DNA of 64,000 nt from Arthrobacter sp. CJ23 (GCF_024741795.1 NZ_CP102950.1:4402001-4466000); one strand, 5' to 3'. Shown: positions 41,188 through 50,131, counted from the stretch's first letter. A program made the numbers and translations. The notes: generated by a model from the letters alone, not told the origin.

Positions 41188-41892
41188 ATGGACATCATCC
41201 TGGTTCCCGGATTCTGGTTGGACGCGTCGTCTTGGTCGGAGGTGACTCCACCCTTGATTGCAGCGGGGCACCAAGTGCACCCGCTGACCCTCCCCGGGCT
41301 TGAATCGCCCGGGGCACCACGGGCCGGCATTGGGCTGCGCACGCATATTGACGCCGTGGCGGCGGCGGTGGACGCCCTCGACGGCAAGGTGGTGCTGGTG
41401 GGACATTCCGGCGGCGGCGCCATCATCCACGGCGTGGTCGATTCCCGCCCGGAGCGCGTGGCCCGGGCCGTCTACGTGGACAGCGGCCCGCTGGGAGAGG
41501 GCGGAGTCATCAACGACCAACTGCCCGCTGAAGGGGACGAGATCCCGCTGCCGCCGTGGGATGGCTTCGAGGACGCAGACCTGGTGGACCTCGATGAGGA
41601 ACTGCGCACGGCCTTCCGGGCGCGCGCCATCCGCCAGCCCAAGGGCGTCGCCGTCGAGCAGCAGCACCTCCATGACGTGCGCCGCTACGACGTGCCGGCC
41701 ACGGTCATCGCCTGCGAGTTCCCTTCGTCGCTACTGACGGAATGGATGGATTCCGGCCACCCGTTCGTGGCGGAACTGGCCCGCATCAAGGACATCGAAC
41801 TCGTGGACCTGCCAACGGGCCATTGGCCGCAGTTCACCAAGCCTGCCGAGCTTGGTGCCGCGATTCTTGCGGCCGTGGACAGGACTGCGTGA
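41188..41892 (+). CDS. Alpha/beta hydrolase
   Basis: The product (234 aa) is a compact alpha/beta hydrolase. The oxyanion region is DIILVPGFWLDASSW, the nucleophile elbow is VLVGHSGGGAIIHG, and the catalytic histidine probably lies in LPTGHWPQFTKP near the C-terminus. The aspartate is in a less obvious segment. It is likely an esterase or C-C hydrolase of unknown substrate. The gene is divergent from the DUF1016 gene. Confidence 0.85.
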   Translation: MDIILVPGFWLDASSWSEVTPPLIAAGHQVHPLTLPGLESPGAPRAGIGLRTHIDAVAAAVDALDGKVVLVGHSGGGAIIHGVVDSRPERVARAVYVDSGPLGEGGVINDQLPAEGDEIPLPPWDGFEDADLVDLDEELRTAFRARAIRQPKGVAVEQQHLHDVRRYDVPATVIACEFPSSLLTEWMDSGHPFVAELARIKDIELVDLPTGHWPQFTKPAELGAAILAAVDRTA

Positions 41893-42016
41893 ACTCCCGA
41901 GGTCCCCGCCACCCTGGAGGAAATTAGCCCATGGTATAGGCGATCCAGCTCAACCTTCCAATCCACAACGCCTGCTGCTCCGAATCTCCGTCAGAGACCA
42001 GGAGGAAAGGGCGAAA

Positions 42017-42919
42017 ATGAGCGTTACGCAGGTGACCGCGGCGTCGGCTAAGGCCGCGCTGCGGCTGGAGTTCTTTCCCACGGAGCTGGGGCGCTGCGCG
42101 GTCCGCATACAGGGAGCCCGGCTCCGCAGCTCCTCATCCGGCGCCGCGGATGTCTACCTTCACGGTGCCGCCGGATCCTGGACAACGTTCCTGCCGTTGC
42201 TCCGTGAGGCGCCCGCTCATGATCGGGTGCTGATTGACCTGCCGGGTTGGGGCGATTCCACGGCGGGCGCCCGCTTGGAAGACTTCAGCATCGAGGCCAT
42301 GGGACGCGTTGTTGTGCAGGTCCTGGATGCCCTCGGGTATCGGCGCTGGAACCTGGTGGGGCACTCCATGGGAGGCTTCCTGGCGCTTCATATTGCCGCG
42401 GATCGGCCGGAGCTTACGGCCAGCGTGGCGACAATTTCCGCCACCACATTCGGAGTTCACGAATCCATCCGGCGGCCGCTCCACGGCCTGCCGTTTTTCG
42501 TGGGCATGCTGCTGCTCATGCGCTCCACGGCAGTCTTCGGAGCCGCCGGAAGGGCGCTCGTCCGCGCGCTCGGGAACACACCGCTGATGCGGCTGTTGCT
42601 GTCGCCGCTTTTTGCAGTGCCGGCGGCCATACCGGTAGACGTCATCCGCAGGCTCGCGGCGGACGCCCGTCCCGCCAGCTTCACCGCGGCAGTATTGGCG
42701 GCTGCCCGCTACGACCTTGGCCGGTGGCGCGGCATCCGCTGCCCCGCCCTGGCAATCCGGGGAGACCGCGACGTGTTCACGCCAGCGTCCGACCTCGACC
42801 GCTTGGCCCAACTGATCCCGCACCTGCAAACGGCCACCATTCGGCGATGCGGACACTTCGCCACCATCGAACAACCGGCCCACGTGACGCGGCTGCTCGA
42901 GGAACTGGGCTCCCACTGA
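42017..42919 (+). CDS. Alpha/beta hydrolase
   Basis: The product (300 aa) has the hydrolase oxyanion segment LHGAAGSWTTFLPLL, DLPGWGDST, the nucleophile elbow NLVGHSMGGFLAL and the late motifs IRGDRDVFTP (Asp) and RRCGHFATIEQP (His). A cap region of about 90 residues with two hydrophobic helices (HGLPFFVGMLLLMRST) lies between. ATG 42017 has AGGAGGAAAGG upstream. It is unrelated in sequence to the hydrolase directly before it. Substrate unknown. Confidence 0.87.
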   Translation: MSVTQVTAASAKAALRLEFFPTELGRCAVRIQGARLRSSSSGAADVYLHGAAGSWTTFLPLLREAPAHDRVLIDLPGWGDSTAGARLEDFSIEAMGRVVVQVLDALGYRRWNLVGHSMGGFLALHIAADRPELTASVATISATTFGVHESIRRPLHGLPFFVGMLLLMRSTAVFGAAGRALVRALGNTPLMRLLLSPLFAVPAAIPVDVIRRLAADARPASFTAAVLAAARYDLGRWRGIRCPALAIRGDRDVFTPASDLDRLAQLIPHLQTATIRRCGHFATIEQPAHVTRLLEELGSH

Positions 42920-43028
42920 ACCCGTGAAGGCAAGCCGAACGCCCGACGCCGGCCTCCCGCCGTCGAGCGCATCTCACGTGGCGTAAGGAACTGCAGCTCC
43001 CGGCCGGCCCCAAGGCAGAATGGAGGGC

Positions 43029-43613
43029 ATGAGCCTTACGACATTCGCCCTCGTCCGCCATGGCCAGACCGACTGGAACGCGGAGCGCCGGTTGCAGGGA
43101 GCCACAGATATTCCGCTGAACGACGTCGGCCGCGGCCAGGCGCGTGACGCCGTGGAGGTTCTTTCCGGCTACGAATGGGACGCGATCGTGTCCTCGCCGC
43201 TGAGCCGTGCAGCGGAGACGGCCGATCTGATTGCCGACGGCCTGGGCCTGACCGTGGCCCGGCGCATGGAGGAGCTCAGCGAGCGCGGCTACGGACGCGC
43301 GGAGGGCCTGCAGGCCGGCCCCGAACTGGAGGCCCTGCGCATTCCGGGCGGTTTTCAGGGCGCGGAAAGCGAGGACGATGCCGCCAGCCGCGGCTTGGGC
43401 GCGCTGAACGCGCTGGCCGAAGAGTTCCCCGGCCAGCGCGTCCTGGTGGTCGCCCACGGCACACTCCTCCGCCTGAGCCTCAGCAGTGCCATCGGGCGCA
43501 CGCTGCAGGGCATCGACAATGCCACGCTCAACCTGGCCCACCACCATCCCGTTGACGGCTGGGAGCTCGAATATTTCAACGGCGAGCGCGTCTTGGCCCC
43601 GGCCCGGGTCTGA
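43029..43613 (+). CDS. Histidine phosphatase family protein
   Basis: The product (194 aa from ATG 43029; ATG 43020 would add three residues) has the motif FALVRHGQTDWNAERRLQG, SSPLSRAAETADLIADGLGL, ELSERGYGRAEG and VVAHGTLLRLSL. All four histidine-phosphatase landmarks are thus intact. It resembles phosphoglycerate-mutase-like broad phosphatases (CobC/GpmB type). It is distinct from the paralogue at 16623. Substrate unknown. Confidence 0.87.
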   Translation: MSLTTFALVRHGQTDWNAERRLQGATDIPLNDVGRGQARDAVEVLSGYEWDAIVSSPLSRAAETADLIADGLGLTVARRMEELSERGYGRAEGLQAGPELEALRIPGGFQGAESEDDAASRGLGALNALAEEFPGQRVLVVAHGTLLRLSLSSAIGRTLQGIDNATLNLAHHHPVDGWELEYFNGERVLAPARV

Positions 43614-43637
43614 GCGCGTCGCACCCCGCCGCGCGGC

Positions 43638-43692
43638 GTCAACTTTAGTTGACACACGCACACGCGTCAACTAAAGTTGACGCGTGTGCGTG
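43638..43692. promoter_or_regulatory. Tandem operator: two GTCAACTnnAGTTGAC sites and a 38-bp palindrome
   Basis: GTCAACTTTAGTTGAC (43638-43653) and GTCAACTAAAGTTGAC (43666-43681) are reverse complements of each other and each nearly palindromic, 28 bp centre to centre. The second is the core of a longer palindrome, with arms 43655-43672 and 43675-43692 (18 perfect pairs, AA spacer). It lies directly before the small HTH gene at 43705 and covers its probable promoter, so autoregulation is likely. Confidence 0.75.
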
Positions 43693-43704
43693 GAGGTGGA
43701 GCGG

Positions 43705-43905
43705 ATGAAGATACTGGTGGCATCGATGGACGGGAAAGGTCCCGCCGAGGCGCTGCATGCCGTGGCGGAACTGCAAAAGGAAGTCGGGCGCGCCGAAGCG
43801 TCCCTGGTCCGCAAGGCCCGGCAGGCAGGCCTGTCCTGGGAAGCGATCGCACTGTGCCTCGGCGTCAGCAAGCAGGCCGTCCACCGCAAATACGGAAAGC
43901 AGTAG
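43705..43905 (+). CDS. Small HTH protein
   Basis: The product (66 aa) is little more than a DNA-binding unit. A short strand MKILVASMDG is followed by an amphipathic helix (ALHAVAELQKEVGRAEASLV) and the helix-turn-helix GLSWEAIALCLGVSKQAVHRKYG. The latter resembles the HTH appended to some actinobacterial Clp-N-type regulators. ATG 43705 has GGAG upstream; earlier GTG codons lie inside the palindrome. It would bind the tandem operator at 43638-43692 and thus itself. The stop is 6 bp before the next gene, so they form an operon. Confidence 0.75.
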   Translation: MKILVASMDGKGPAEALHAVAELQKEVGRAEASLVRKARQAGLSWEAIALCLGVSKQAVHRKYGKQ

Positions 43906-43911
43906 CTTCCC

Positions 43912-44385
43912 ATGGCATCAAGTGCGCGTGGCGTCGCCGAGGGCTTTGCGGCCGCATGGAACGCGGCTGATCCGGCAGCCCTCGCGGCTCTCTTCGTTGA
44001 GGACGCCGACTTCGTCAATGTTGTGGGCCTCTGGTGGACCACCCGCCAGCAGATCCAGGACAACCATGCCTACGGTTTCCGGCACATGTTTCCGGACACC
44101 GTCATGATGCTGGACCGCGTCACGGTCCGCGAACTCGGGCCCGACGCAGCCGTGGTTCACGCGGCTTGGACCATGACCGGCCAGATCACGCCCACGGGCG
44201 ACAGAGCGGGGACCAGGCGCGGCGTCATCAGCTTCACGGCGGCCCGGCAGGACGGTGGACAGTGGCTGGCAGTCAGTGCACAGAACACCGATGTGGTTCC
44301 CGGGATGCAAACCCACGTTGCGGGCAGCGAGGGGCTTGCGCCGGAAACGTACGCGCCGCGCAGGCGCCCCAAAACGGCTCCCTAG
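43912..44385 (+). CDS. SgcJ/EcaC-type NTF2-like protein
   Basis: The product (157 aa) is an NTF2-like (SnoaL/SgcJ) domain. It starts VAEGFAAAWNAADPAALAALFVEDADFVNVVGLWW and continues with FPDTVMMLDRVTVRELGPDAAVVHAAWTM, GVISFTAARQ and WLAVSAQNTDVVPG. The family is common in tailoring of secondary metabolites and in stress operons, with mostly unknown activities. It starts 6 bp after the small HTH gene and is probably its regulatory target. Confidence 0.83.
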   Translation: MASSARGVAEGFAAAWNAADPAALAALFVEDADFVNVVGLWWTTRQQIQDNHAYGFRHMFPDTVMMLDRVTVRELGPDAAVVHAAWTMTGQITPTGDRAGTRRGVISFTAARQDGGQWLAVSAQNTDVVPGMQTHVAGSEGLAPETYAPRRRPKTAP

Positions 44386-44405
44386 GGCAGGCCCTCTGGG
44401 GCCGG

Positions 44406-45308
44406 CTACTCGTCCGCGAGGCCCAGCAGGCGGGCACCGTTTCCCCAGAGCACTGCGCGCATCCAATCGTCGCCAAGGCCGAGCCGGGCGAGGGCATCGA
44501 GTTGGTGGGCGTACGGGTACGGGATATTGGGGAAGTCCGAGCCCAAGATGATCCGATCGCGCAGCGCGGGGAGCCGGGCAAGGTAGCTGTCCGGCATGGG
44601 GGCGAAGCCGTTGGTGAAGTCGGTCCCCACCATGGTCGTATCCAGATGGACGTTGGCGTATTCCTCGACGATGTCCGCGAAGGCGTCGTACTCGGGCATG
44701 CCCATATGCGCGATCACCAGGACCAGCCGCGGGTGCGTGGCCAGGAGCCGGCGAATGCGGTCCGGACCGGTGAAAGGTCCCGATAGGGGCGCCGATCCCG
44801 CATGGATAACCACAGGCGTTCCCGAGTTCTCAAGAGCCTCCCACACCTCGCCAAGGAGGGCATCATCCGGCGCGAAACCGCCGACTTCCAAGTGGACTTT
44901 GAACAGCTGGGCCCCATCGGCGATGGCCTTGCGGACGTAGTCCCCGGCGCCCGGTTCAGGGTAGAACGTGGCGCAGTGAAGTGCGCGCGGCGTCCGCAGG
45001 GCGAAGCCCGCACTCCATTCATTCAGCCATGCGGCCATGCCGGCCTTGTGGGGATAGGACAGGGCTGGGATGGCCTTGAGTCCGAATCCGCGCAGCTGCT
45101 CCAGCCGCGAGGCCTCGGTCGTGCGGTAGTGGATCGGCCAGGCGCGGCCGTAGGATTCCTCGGCCCCGTCGAAGTAGCCCCAGACCTTGCGCATCATCTC
45201 GTCCGGGAGGAAGTGCACGTGGATGTCCGCCAGCCCGGGAATCCCCAGGGCGCCCAGGTAGTCGGGAATGCCTGCATCATCGCGGGGCCCAGGGGTGGTT
45301 GCGCTCAT
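44406..45308 (-). CDS. Amidohydrolase-2 family TIM-barrel enzyme
   Basis: The product (300 aa) belongs to the amidohydrolase-2 group that includes decarboxylases such as ACMSD and resorcylate decarboxylase. The first strand carries the metal-binding DIHVHFLPDE; VVIHAGSAP and VIAHMGMP supply further histidines; the last aspartate is in ILGSDFPNIPYPY. ATG 45308 overlaps the stop of the upstream membrane protein gene (ATGA). Actual chemistry, hydrolytic or decarboxylating, is not determined. Confidence 0.85.
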   Translation of the reverse strand: MSATTPGPRDDAGIPDYLGALGIPGLADIHVHFLPDEMMRKVWGYFDGAEESYGRAWPIHYRTTEASRLEQLRGFGLKAIPALSYPHKAGMAAWLNEWSAGFALRTPRALHCATFYPEPGAGDYVRKAIADGAQLFKVHLEVGGFAPDDALLGEVWEALENSGTPVVIHAGSAPLSGPFTGPDRIRRLLATHPRLVLVIAHMGMPEYDAFADIVEEYANVHLDTTMVGTDFTNGFAPMPDSYLARLPALRDRIILGSDFPNIPYPYAHQLDALARLGLGDDWMRAVLWGNGARLLGLADE

Positions 45309-45811
45309 TTGAGGATCGCATCCTCCCTGCGCCGCCTGCCCGCCAGGGCGATCACCACCAACGCGAAAAGCGCCGCCAAGCTGACGGCGTAGAGCAGCCC
45401 GCCCCACGGAGCGTAGTCCCCGCCTCCTATCAAGAAGGCATCGGCAATGCCCATGCCTGCGGGAAATGCCGCGAACCAATGCGACGGAGCTCCGAGCACC
45501 AGAATCAACAACTCCAGCACCACTACGGTCTTGACGCGCGTGGTTGACCCCGCCAGTGCGGCAAGCACCACGGATGCCGCCAGTACCACTCCGACTACGG
45601 CCCACGTCAGGACCAAGGGCGCGGCAAGTGTTTCGTTGGCACGGGCCATTTCGGCATGAATTTCTTCGAGTGTGGCGCCAGGAACCGCAGCCAGCGGATT
45701 CCACACGAGAATCTGGAATGCGCCGGCAACCGCATATCCCGCAACAAGCACGAGGCCCACGGCCCCGGCGGCAACGGCGCGCCGCCGCCTGGATACTCCC
45801 CCATGTCCCAT
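45305..45811 (-). CDS. Four-helix hypothetical membrane protein
   Basis: I do not recognise the family. The product (168 aa) begins with a basic segment (SRRRRAVAAG) and has four hydrophobic helices: near VGLVLVAGYAVAGAFQIL, VLTWAVVGVVLAASVVLAAL, VVVLELLILVLGAPSHW and LLYAVSLAALFALVVIAL. It ends in a basic tail RRRREDAILK. Between helices 1 and 2 is an exposed acidic helix (LEEIHAEMARANET). It overlaps the amidohydrolase gene by four bases, so the two are co-expressed. Confidence 0.72.
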   Translation of the reverse strand: MGHGGVSRRRRAVAAGAVGLVLVAGYAVAGAFQILVWNPLAAVPGATLEEIHAEMARANETLAAPLVLTWAVVGVVLAASVVLAALAGSTTRVKTVVVLELLILVLGAPSHWFAAFPAGMGIADAFLIGGGDYAPWGGLLYAVSLAALFALVVIALAGRRRREDAILK

Positions 45812-46070
45812 GCCTCTCAGGGTACAAGAGCCCCACCAGGCTCAGGCGCAGACTCAGGCCCCGTCGGCCTGCACATTCTGCTCAATCACCCAGCCCCACC
45901 CTCGCACCAAGGCCCGGAATTCCGCGGATGCTTGCGTGCGGCCGGCGAGTGATCCAGCAGAATCTGACGCGCAGGGGCGTGCGATTCCCGGCGGCACCCC
46001 ACCACGAATGCACCAACGCACCCTTGTCACCCACGTCACGGCTGGCGTACAGTTCTCAGTCAAGACAGTA
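45812..46070. other. Noncoding spacer before the flavin hydroxylase gene
   Basis: With the operator region that follows, this makes a 321-bp stretch between divergent genes. A 69-codon minus-strand frame (45854-46063) is present but lacks a ribosome binding site and resembles no protein I know. I see no RNA gene or repeat. A regulator gene for the hydroxylase would be expected here and is missing. Confidence 0.5.
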
Positions 46071-46105
46071 GTTCAACTATGGAACCTAGAATTCTATAAT
46101 TGAAC
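46071..46105. promoter_or_regulatory. Inverted repeat operator before the flavin hydroxylase gene
   Basis: GTTCAACTAT (46071-46080) and ATAATTGAAC (46096-46105) match as an inverted repeat with one mismatch. Inside, TAGAATTCTA (46087-46096) is a perfect palindrome. The site is A+T-rich compared with its surroundings and ends 27 bp before the GTG start, where it would overlap the promoter. Repeats of this size are typical of MarR, IclR or GntR regulators of aromatic catabolism. Confidence 0.6.
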
Positions 46106-46132
46106 AACCACACAACGAAGTGAGGAAATCCC

Positions 46133-48031
46133 GTGCAATTCCACCACCACGGTTACGTATCCGGCGACCCGCGGGTCGAGCCAGCGGCCGGCGTCGGCAT
46201 CAACCGGCCCGGGGACCTTCCCGACGAAGTCGATGTGCTCATCGTGGGCAGCGGCCCGGCAGGCATGCTCACCGCCGCTCAGCTGTCCCAGTTCCCGGGC
46301 ATCACCACGCGCATCGTCGAGCGGCGCCCGGGCAGGCTCGCCATCGGCCAGGCCGACGGCATCCAGGCCCGCAGCGTGGAGACGTTCCAGGCCTTCGGCT
46401 TCGCCGAGCGCATCATCGCCGAGGCCTACCGCATCACCGAGATGGCCTTCTGGAAGCCGGACCCTGCGGACCACTCCCGCATTGTCCGCGCCGCCCGCAC
46501 CGTGGATGACCCCACCGGCATCAGCGAGTTCCCGCACCTGATCGTCAACCAGGCCCGCGTGCTGGACTACTTCTCCGAATTCATGGCGAACTCCCCCGCC
46601 CGCATGGCACCGGACTACGGCTACGAATTCCGCGCCCTCGAGGTCACCGGCGAGGGCAACTACCCCGTCACCGTGACCCTGCTGCACACGACGGGCGAGA
46701 ACGAAGGACAGGAACGGATCGTCCGGGCCAAGTACGTGGTCGGGGCGGACGGCGCACGCAGCAAGGTCCGCGAATCGATCGGCTGCCAACTCGCCGGCGA
46801 CCAGGCCAACCACGCCTGGGGTGTCATGGACGTCCTGGCCGTCACCGACTTCCCGGACATCCGCACCAAGTGCGCCATCCAGTCCGGCTCGGGCGGCAGC
46901 ATCCTGCTGATCCCGCGCGAAGGCGGCCACCTGTTCCGCATGTACGTGGACCTCGGCGAGGTCGCCGCGGAAGATCACGGCGCCGTGCGCAAGACCACCA
47001 TCGATCAGGTCATCCACAAGGCCAACGAGATCCTCCACCCCTACACCCTGGACGTCCGCAACGTCGCCTGGAACAGCGTGTACGAGGTGGGCCACCGTCT
47101 CACGGACCGGTTCGACGACGTCCTGCCGGAGGAGCGCGGAACGCGCACGCCGCGCGTGTTCATCACCGGCGACGCCTGCCACACGCACAGCGCCAAGGCC
47201 GGCCAGGGCATGAACGTCTCCATGCAGGACGGCTTCAACATCGGCTGGAAGCTGGGGCACGTCCTGGAGGGCCGCAGCCCGGAAAGCCTGCTGGACACGT
47301 ATTCGGCCGAGCGCCAGGTGGTGGCCAAGAACCTCATCGACTTCGACAAAGAGTGGTCCACGCTCATGGCGAAGAAGCCCGAAGAGTTCGAGGACCCCAC
47401 CGAGCTGGAGAACTTCTACGTCAGCACAGCCGAGTTCCCCGCCGGCTTCATGACCCAGTACGCGCCGTCCATGCTGGTCGCCGAGGCGAAGCACCAGGGC
47501 CTGGCCACCGGCTTCCCCGTCGGCAAGCGCTTCAAGTCCGCCCCCGTGCTCAGGGTCTGCGACACCAACCCCATGCACCTGGGCCACCACGCCAAGGCGG
47601 ACGGCCGCTGGCGCATCTACGTCTTCGCCGACCCCGCTGCACCCGGAACCGCATCGGCGACCACGGACTTTGCCGAGTGGATCGCGAACTCGCCGGACTC
47701 ACCGCTCGCGGCAACGCCGTCGGGCGCCGACCGCGACGCCTGGTTCGACGTGAAGGTGATCTACCAGCAGGACCACACGAACATCGACATCGGCGCCGTC
47801 CCGGCGGTGTTCAAGCCGATTGTGGGTCCGTTCCGGCTCAATTACCTGGAGAAGGTCTTCGGCACGGATCCCGCCGCTGACATCTTCGAGCAGCGCGACC
47901 TCAGCCGCGACGGCGTCGTAGTGGTCGTGCGGCCGGACCAGTACGTGGCCAACGTGCTGCCTTTGACCGCGACGGCGGAACTCGCCGCGTTCTTCGCGCC
48001 CCTCCTGCCGGCCCGGCAGCCCGCCCAGTAA
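46133..48031 (+). CDS. FAD-dependent aromatic-ring hydroxylase (3-hydroxybenzoate 4-monooxygenase/phenol 2-monooxygenase type)
   Basis: The product (632 aa) is a class A flavoprotein monooxygenase with the three-domain layout of phenol hydroxylase and MobA. FAD motifs are VLIVGSGPAGMLTAAQL, GADGARSKVR (DG motif) and ITGDACHTHSAKAGQGMNVSMQDGFNIGWKL (GD motif). The C-terminal 190 residues form the thioredoxin-like dimerisation domain. Length is close to 3-hydroxybenzoate 4-hydroxylase, which makes protocatechuate, but phenol-type substrates are equally possible. GTG 46133 follows GAGGAAA. No ring-cleavage partner is next to it. Confidence 0.9.
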   Translation: MQFHHHGYVSGDPRVEPAAGVGINRPGDLPDEVDVLIVGSGPAGMLTAAQLSQFPGITTRIVERRPGRLAIGQADGIQARSVETFQAFGFAERIIAEAYRITEMAFWKPDPADHSRIVRAARTVDDPTGISEFPHLIVNQARVLDYFSEFMANSPARMAPDYGYEFRALEVTGEGNYPVTVTLLHTTGENEGQERIVRAKYVVGADGARSKVRESIGCQLAGDQANHAWGVMDVLAVTDFPDIRTKCAIQSGSGGSILLIPREGGHLFRMYVDLGEVAAEDHGAVRKTTIDQVIHKANEILHPYTLDVRNVAWNSVYEVGHRLTDRFDDVLPEERGTRTPRVFITGDACHTHSAKAGQGMNVSMQDGFNIGWKLGHVLEGRSPESLLDTYSAERQVVAKNLIDFDKEWSTLMAKKPEEFEDPTELENFYVSTAEFPAGFMTQYAPSMLVAEAKHQGLATGFPVGKRFKSAPVLRVCDTNPMHLGHHAKADGRWRIYVFADPAAPGTASATTDFAEWIANSPDSPLAATPSGADRDAWFDVKVIYQQDHTNIDIGAVPAVFKPIVGPFRLNYLEKVFGTDPAADIFEQRDLSRDGVVVVVRPDQYVANVLPLTATAELAAFFAPLLPARQPAQ

Positions 48032-48037
48032 CGGCAC

Positions 48038-49945
48038 CTAGAACTCGAAAGCCAGCTCCAGCCGGACCGGCGCAGCCCCGGCAGCAACCAGCGTCACCGA
48101 GGCACTCACCCGGGTGCCGTCGTCGTGCAGTTCGACGCCGGCGGGAAGCAGGGACAGCGCGCTGCCGCCGAGGTACACAAGGGAGGCGAAGAGGCTCCGC
48201 GGCCCGGAAAGGGCGCCCTCCACGTAGCCGCAGGCAGCATGTTCGCCGAGCGGCGAGACGCCCTGCAGCTGCACGGTTCCGCTCCCGGTGTAGCCGGCCA
48301 GCGGCCAGATTCCGGAGCGGAGGCCGTCGTGCGAGAGGACGTCCCCGCCCGCCGCAATCGGCCGGTCCCCCGCCAGCGCATAGCCGCCTTCACGCACCGC
48401 GGCCGGGCCGGCGGCGGCGGGGCCAGCAGGCGACTCCACCACGTGCACCCGCAGCTCATATCCCCCGGACGCCGCCGTCCCGGAGGCCACCCGCCACGGG
48501 GAATCCTGCTGGTCCTCGGCGTCGTCCCACACCGGGCGGTGGAAGCTCGCCGCCTGGCGCTCCCCGGCCGCCAGCCGGTTGATCCGGGAGCGGCGGCTGG
48601 GCGTCCCGGCCGCATCCAGCACGGCGAAGTGGTTGTCCACCGGGTCCGAGGTGAACAAGGGTGCCGTGTGGCTGGAGTACGCGAGCCTGCGGTACTGGGG
48701 ATCGTCGGCACCGGGCCCGTAGTACTTGTCGCTGCCATGGTTGAGTAGCCGGGCCACGCCGTCGCCGGCGGTGGAGTGGAGTAGGAAGTTCGGGGCTTCG
48801 CTGAGCTGCAGACGGTCCTCCACCTCGGTAGGTGCGGGCTCTTCGACGGCGGTCCAGACAGGGTGTGTGGCCGGCAGCAGCAGCCCGACAAACGCCTTCG
48901 AGGTCCAGTACGGCGACGCGGGCCCCGAGTAGCTCTGGGTCATGGGCTCGAATGGCCCGAACCAGCCCAACGCCGGCAGGCCGTCCGGATACGCCCCGCC
49001 GTCCAGGAAGTACTTGGCGGCGCCGCTGGCCATCCTTCGCGTCTGGCCGGGCGTGAGGGGGCTGCACTCGTTGGCTGCCCCCAGGAACAAGGGCGCGACG
49101 GCGGCATAGCGGTAGATGAGCGAGCGGCCGTGGAAGACGGGGGCGCCGTTGCCGCCGAAGAACAGGGCGTGGTCCTTGAGGAACTCGGACAGCCGGGCCG
49201 TGTACTTCCGGCCCCGGGCATCGGCCTGGGGGTGCCGCCCCGCCGCGAACGTGGACCACAGGACCGGGTATAGATGAAGGGCCCAGCCGCAGTAGTAGTC
49301 GAAGAAGTCGCCGGTGCCGCCGTTGTCGCCGTCGCGGTACCAGCCGCCGCCGGCGTACCAGTCCTCCAGGCGCTCCAAGCCGTCCTCGATCTGGGCGGCG
49401 TTGTGCCCGTACCCGGCACCCGCCAGGAATTCCGCGATCAGGACCTGGAACAGCACCCAGTTGTTGTCCACGCACGTGCTGCCCGATGAGCCCTGGAGCC
49501 AGTCGGCCACGCGCGCCTGATCGCTGGCGGACAGCGTGTCCCACAGCCACGGCTTGGTCAGCTGCAGCGCCAGCACCACGGACGCGGCCTCCACGATCGG
49601 CTGCGAGCGGTCCACAATGGGGAGCCAGGCTTCGGGGCTGCCCGGCCGGGTGCCTTCCAGCAGGCCCTCCCGGTACACCTCGAGGTGCCCGTGGGGATCG
49701 TGCCCCTGCTCTCCGGCCACGCGGAAGGCAGCCAGCATGAAGGTCCGGGCGAAGCCCTCCATGCCGTCGGACAGGACCCCCGACGACGACGGCCGGCCGG
49801 CGAGCGGAATCAGCGCCTTCCGCGGGGAAAAGTGCGCCCGGGCGGCAAGCAGCTGCTGGTCGGCGAAGGCCACCCAGTGTTCCCGCGTCCAGCCGGTGAT
49901 GGGGCTGAGCGTGTAGTCGAGCGGCGGCATAGCGAAATCGGTCAC
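48038..49945 (-). CDS. DUF2264 domain protein
   Basis: The product (635 aa) is a DUF2264 protein covering nearly its whole length. Residues 1-370 form a helical, probably (alpha/alpha)-barrel part: HFSPRKALIPLAGRPSSSGVLSDGMEGFARTFML, NNWVLFQVLIAEFLAGAGYGHNA, GWYRDGDNGGTGDFFDYYCGWALH. The rest is a beta-sandwich. This layout resembles glycoside hydrolase or polysaccharide lyase folds, but the activity is unknown. No signal peptide is seen. GTG 49945 has GGGAGG upstream. It is divergent from a transport and lyase operon, suggesting cytosolic processing of the imported oligosaccharide. Confidence 0.85.
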   Translation of the reverse strand: MTDFAMPPLDYTLSPITGWTREHWVAFADQQLLAARAHFSPRKALIPLAGRPSSSGVLSDGMEGFARTFMLAAFRVAGEQGHDPHGHLEVYREGLLEGTRPGSPEAWLPIVDRSQPIVEAASVVLALQLTKPWLWDTLSASDQARVADWLQGSSGSTCVDNNWVLFQVLIAEFLAGAGYGHNAAQIEDGLERLEDWYAGGGWYRDGDNGGTGDFFDYYCGWALHLYPVLWSTFAAGRHPQADARGRKYTARLSEFLKDHALFFGGNGAPVFHGRSLIYRYAAVAPLFLGAANECSPLTPGQTRRMASGAAKYFLDGGAYPDGLPALGWFGPFEPMTQSYSGPASPYWTSKAFVGLLLPATHPVWTAVEEPAPTEVEDRLQLSEAPNFLLHSTAGDGVARLLNHGSDKYYGPGADDPQYRRLAYSSHTAPLFTSDPVDNHFAVLDAAGTPSRRSRINRLAAGERQAASFHRPVWDDAEDQQDSPWRVASGTAASGGYELRVHVVESPAGPAAAGPAAVREGGYALAGDRPIAAGGDVLSHDGLRSGIWPLAGYTGSGTVQLQGVSPLGEHAACGYVEGALSGPRSLFASLVYLGGSALSLLPAGVELHDDGTRVSASVTLVAAGAAPVRLELAFEF

Positions 49946-50131
49946 CGGAGCCTCCCATGGTTGCTTGCGGCCGCCCGGCAAGATGACGGTGCCGCCGCAA
50001 TCCGGGGCGGCGGGGTTACGCCCATCAAAACTGCGCACTTTCGTATAGACATCTTGACTACAAAGGATATGTCCGCTCTAGTTCATAAAGTAGCAGTTGA
50101 ACATTTCTGCACTTACCTTTACGGAGGCGAC

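Noticed and set aside
45854..46063. A 69-codon minus-strand frame in the gap before the flavin hydroxylase.
   Set aside because: It has no ribosome binding site, no recognisable motif and a cysteine/tryptophan-rich composition unlike neighbouring genes.
46094..47590. A 498-codon minus-strand frame opposite the flavin hydroxylase gene.
   Set aside because: The plus-strand frame has all three FAD motifs; the minus frame has none and is the complement of biased codons.
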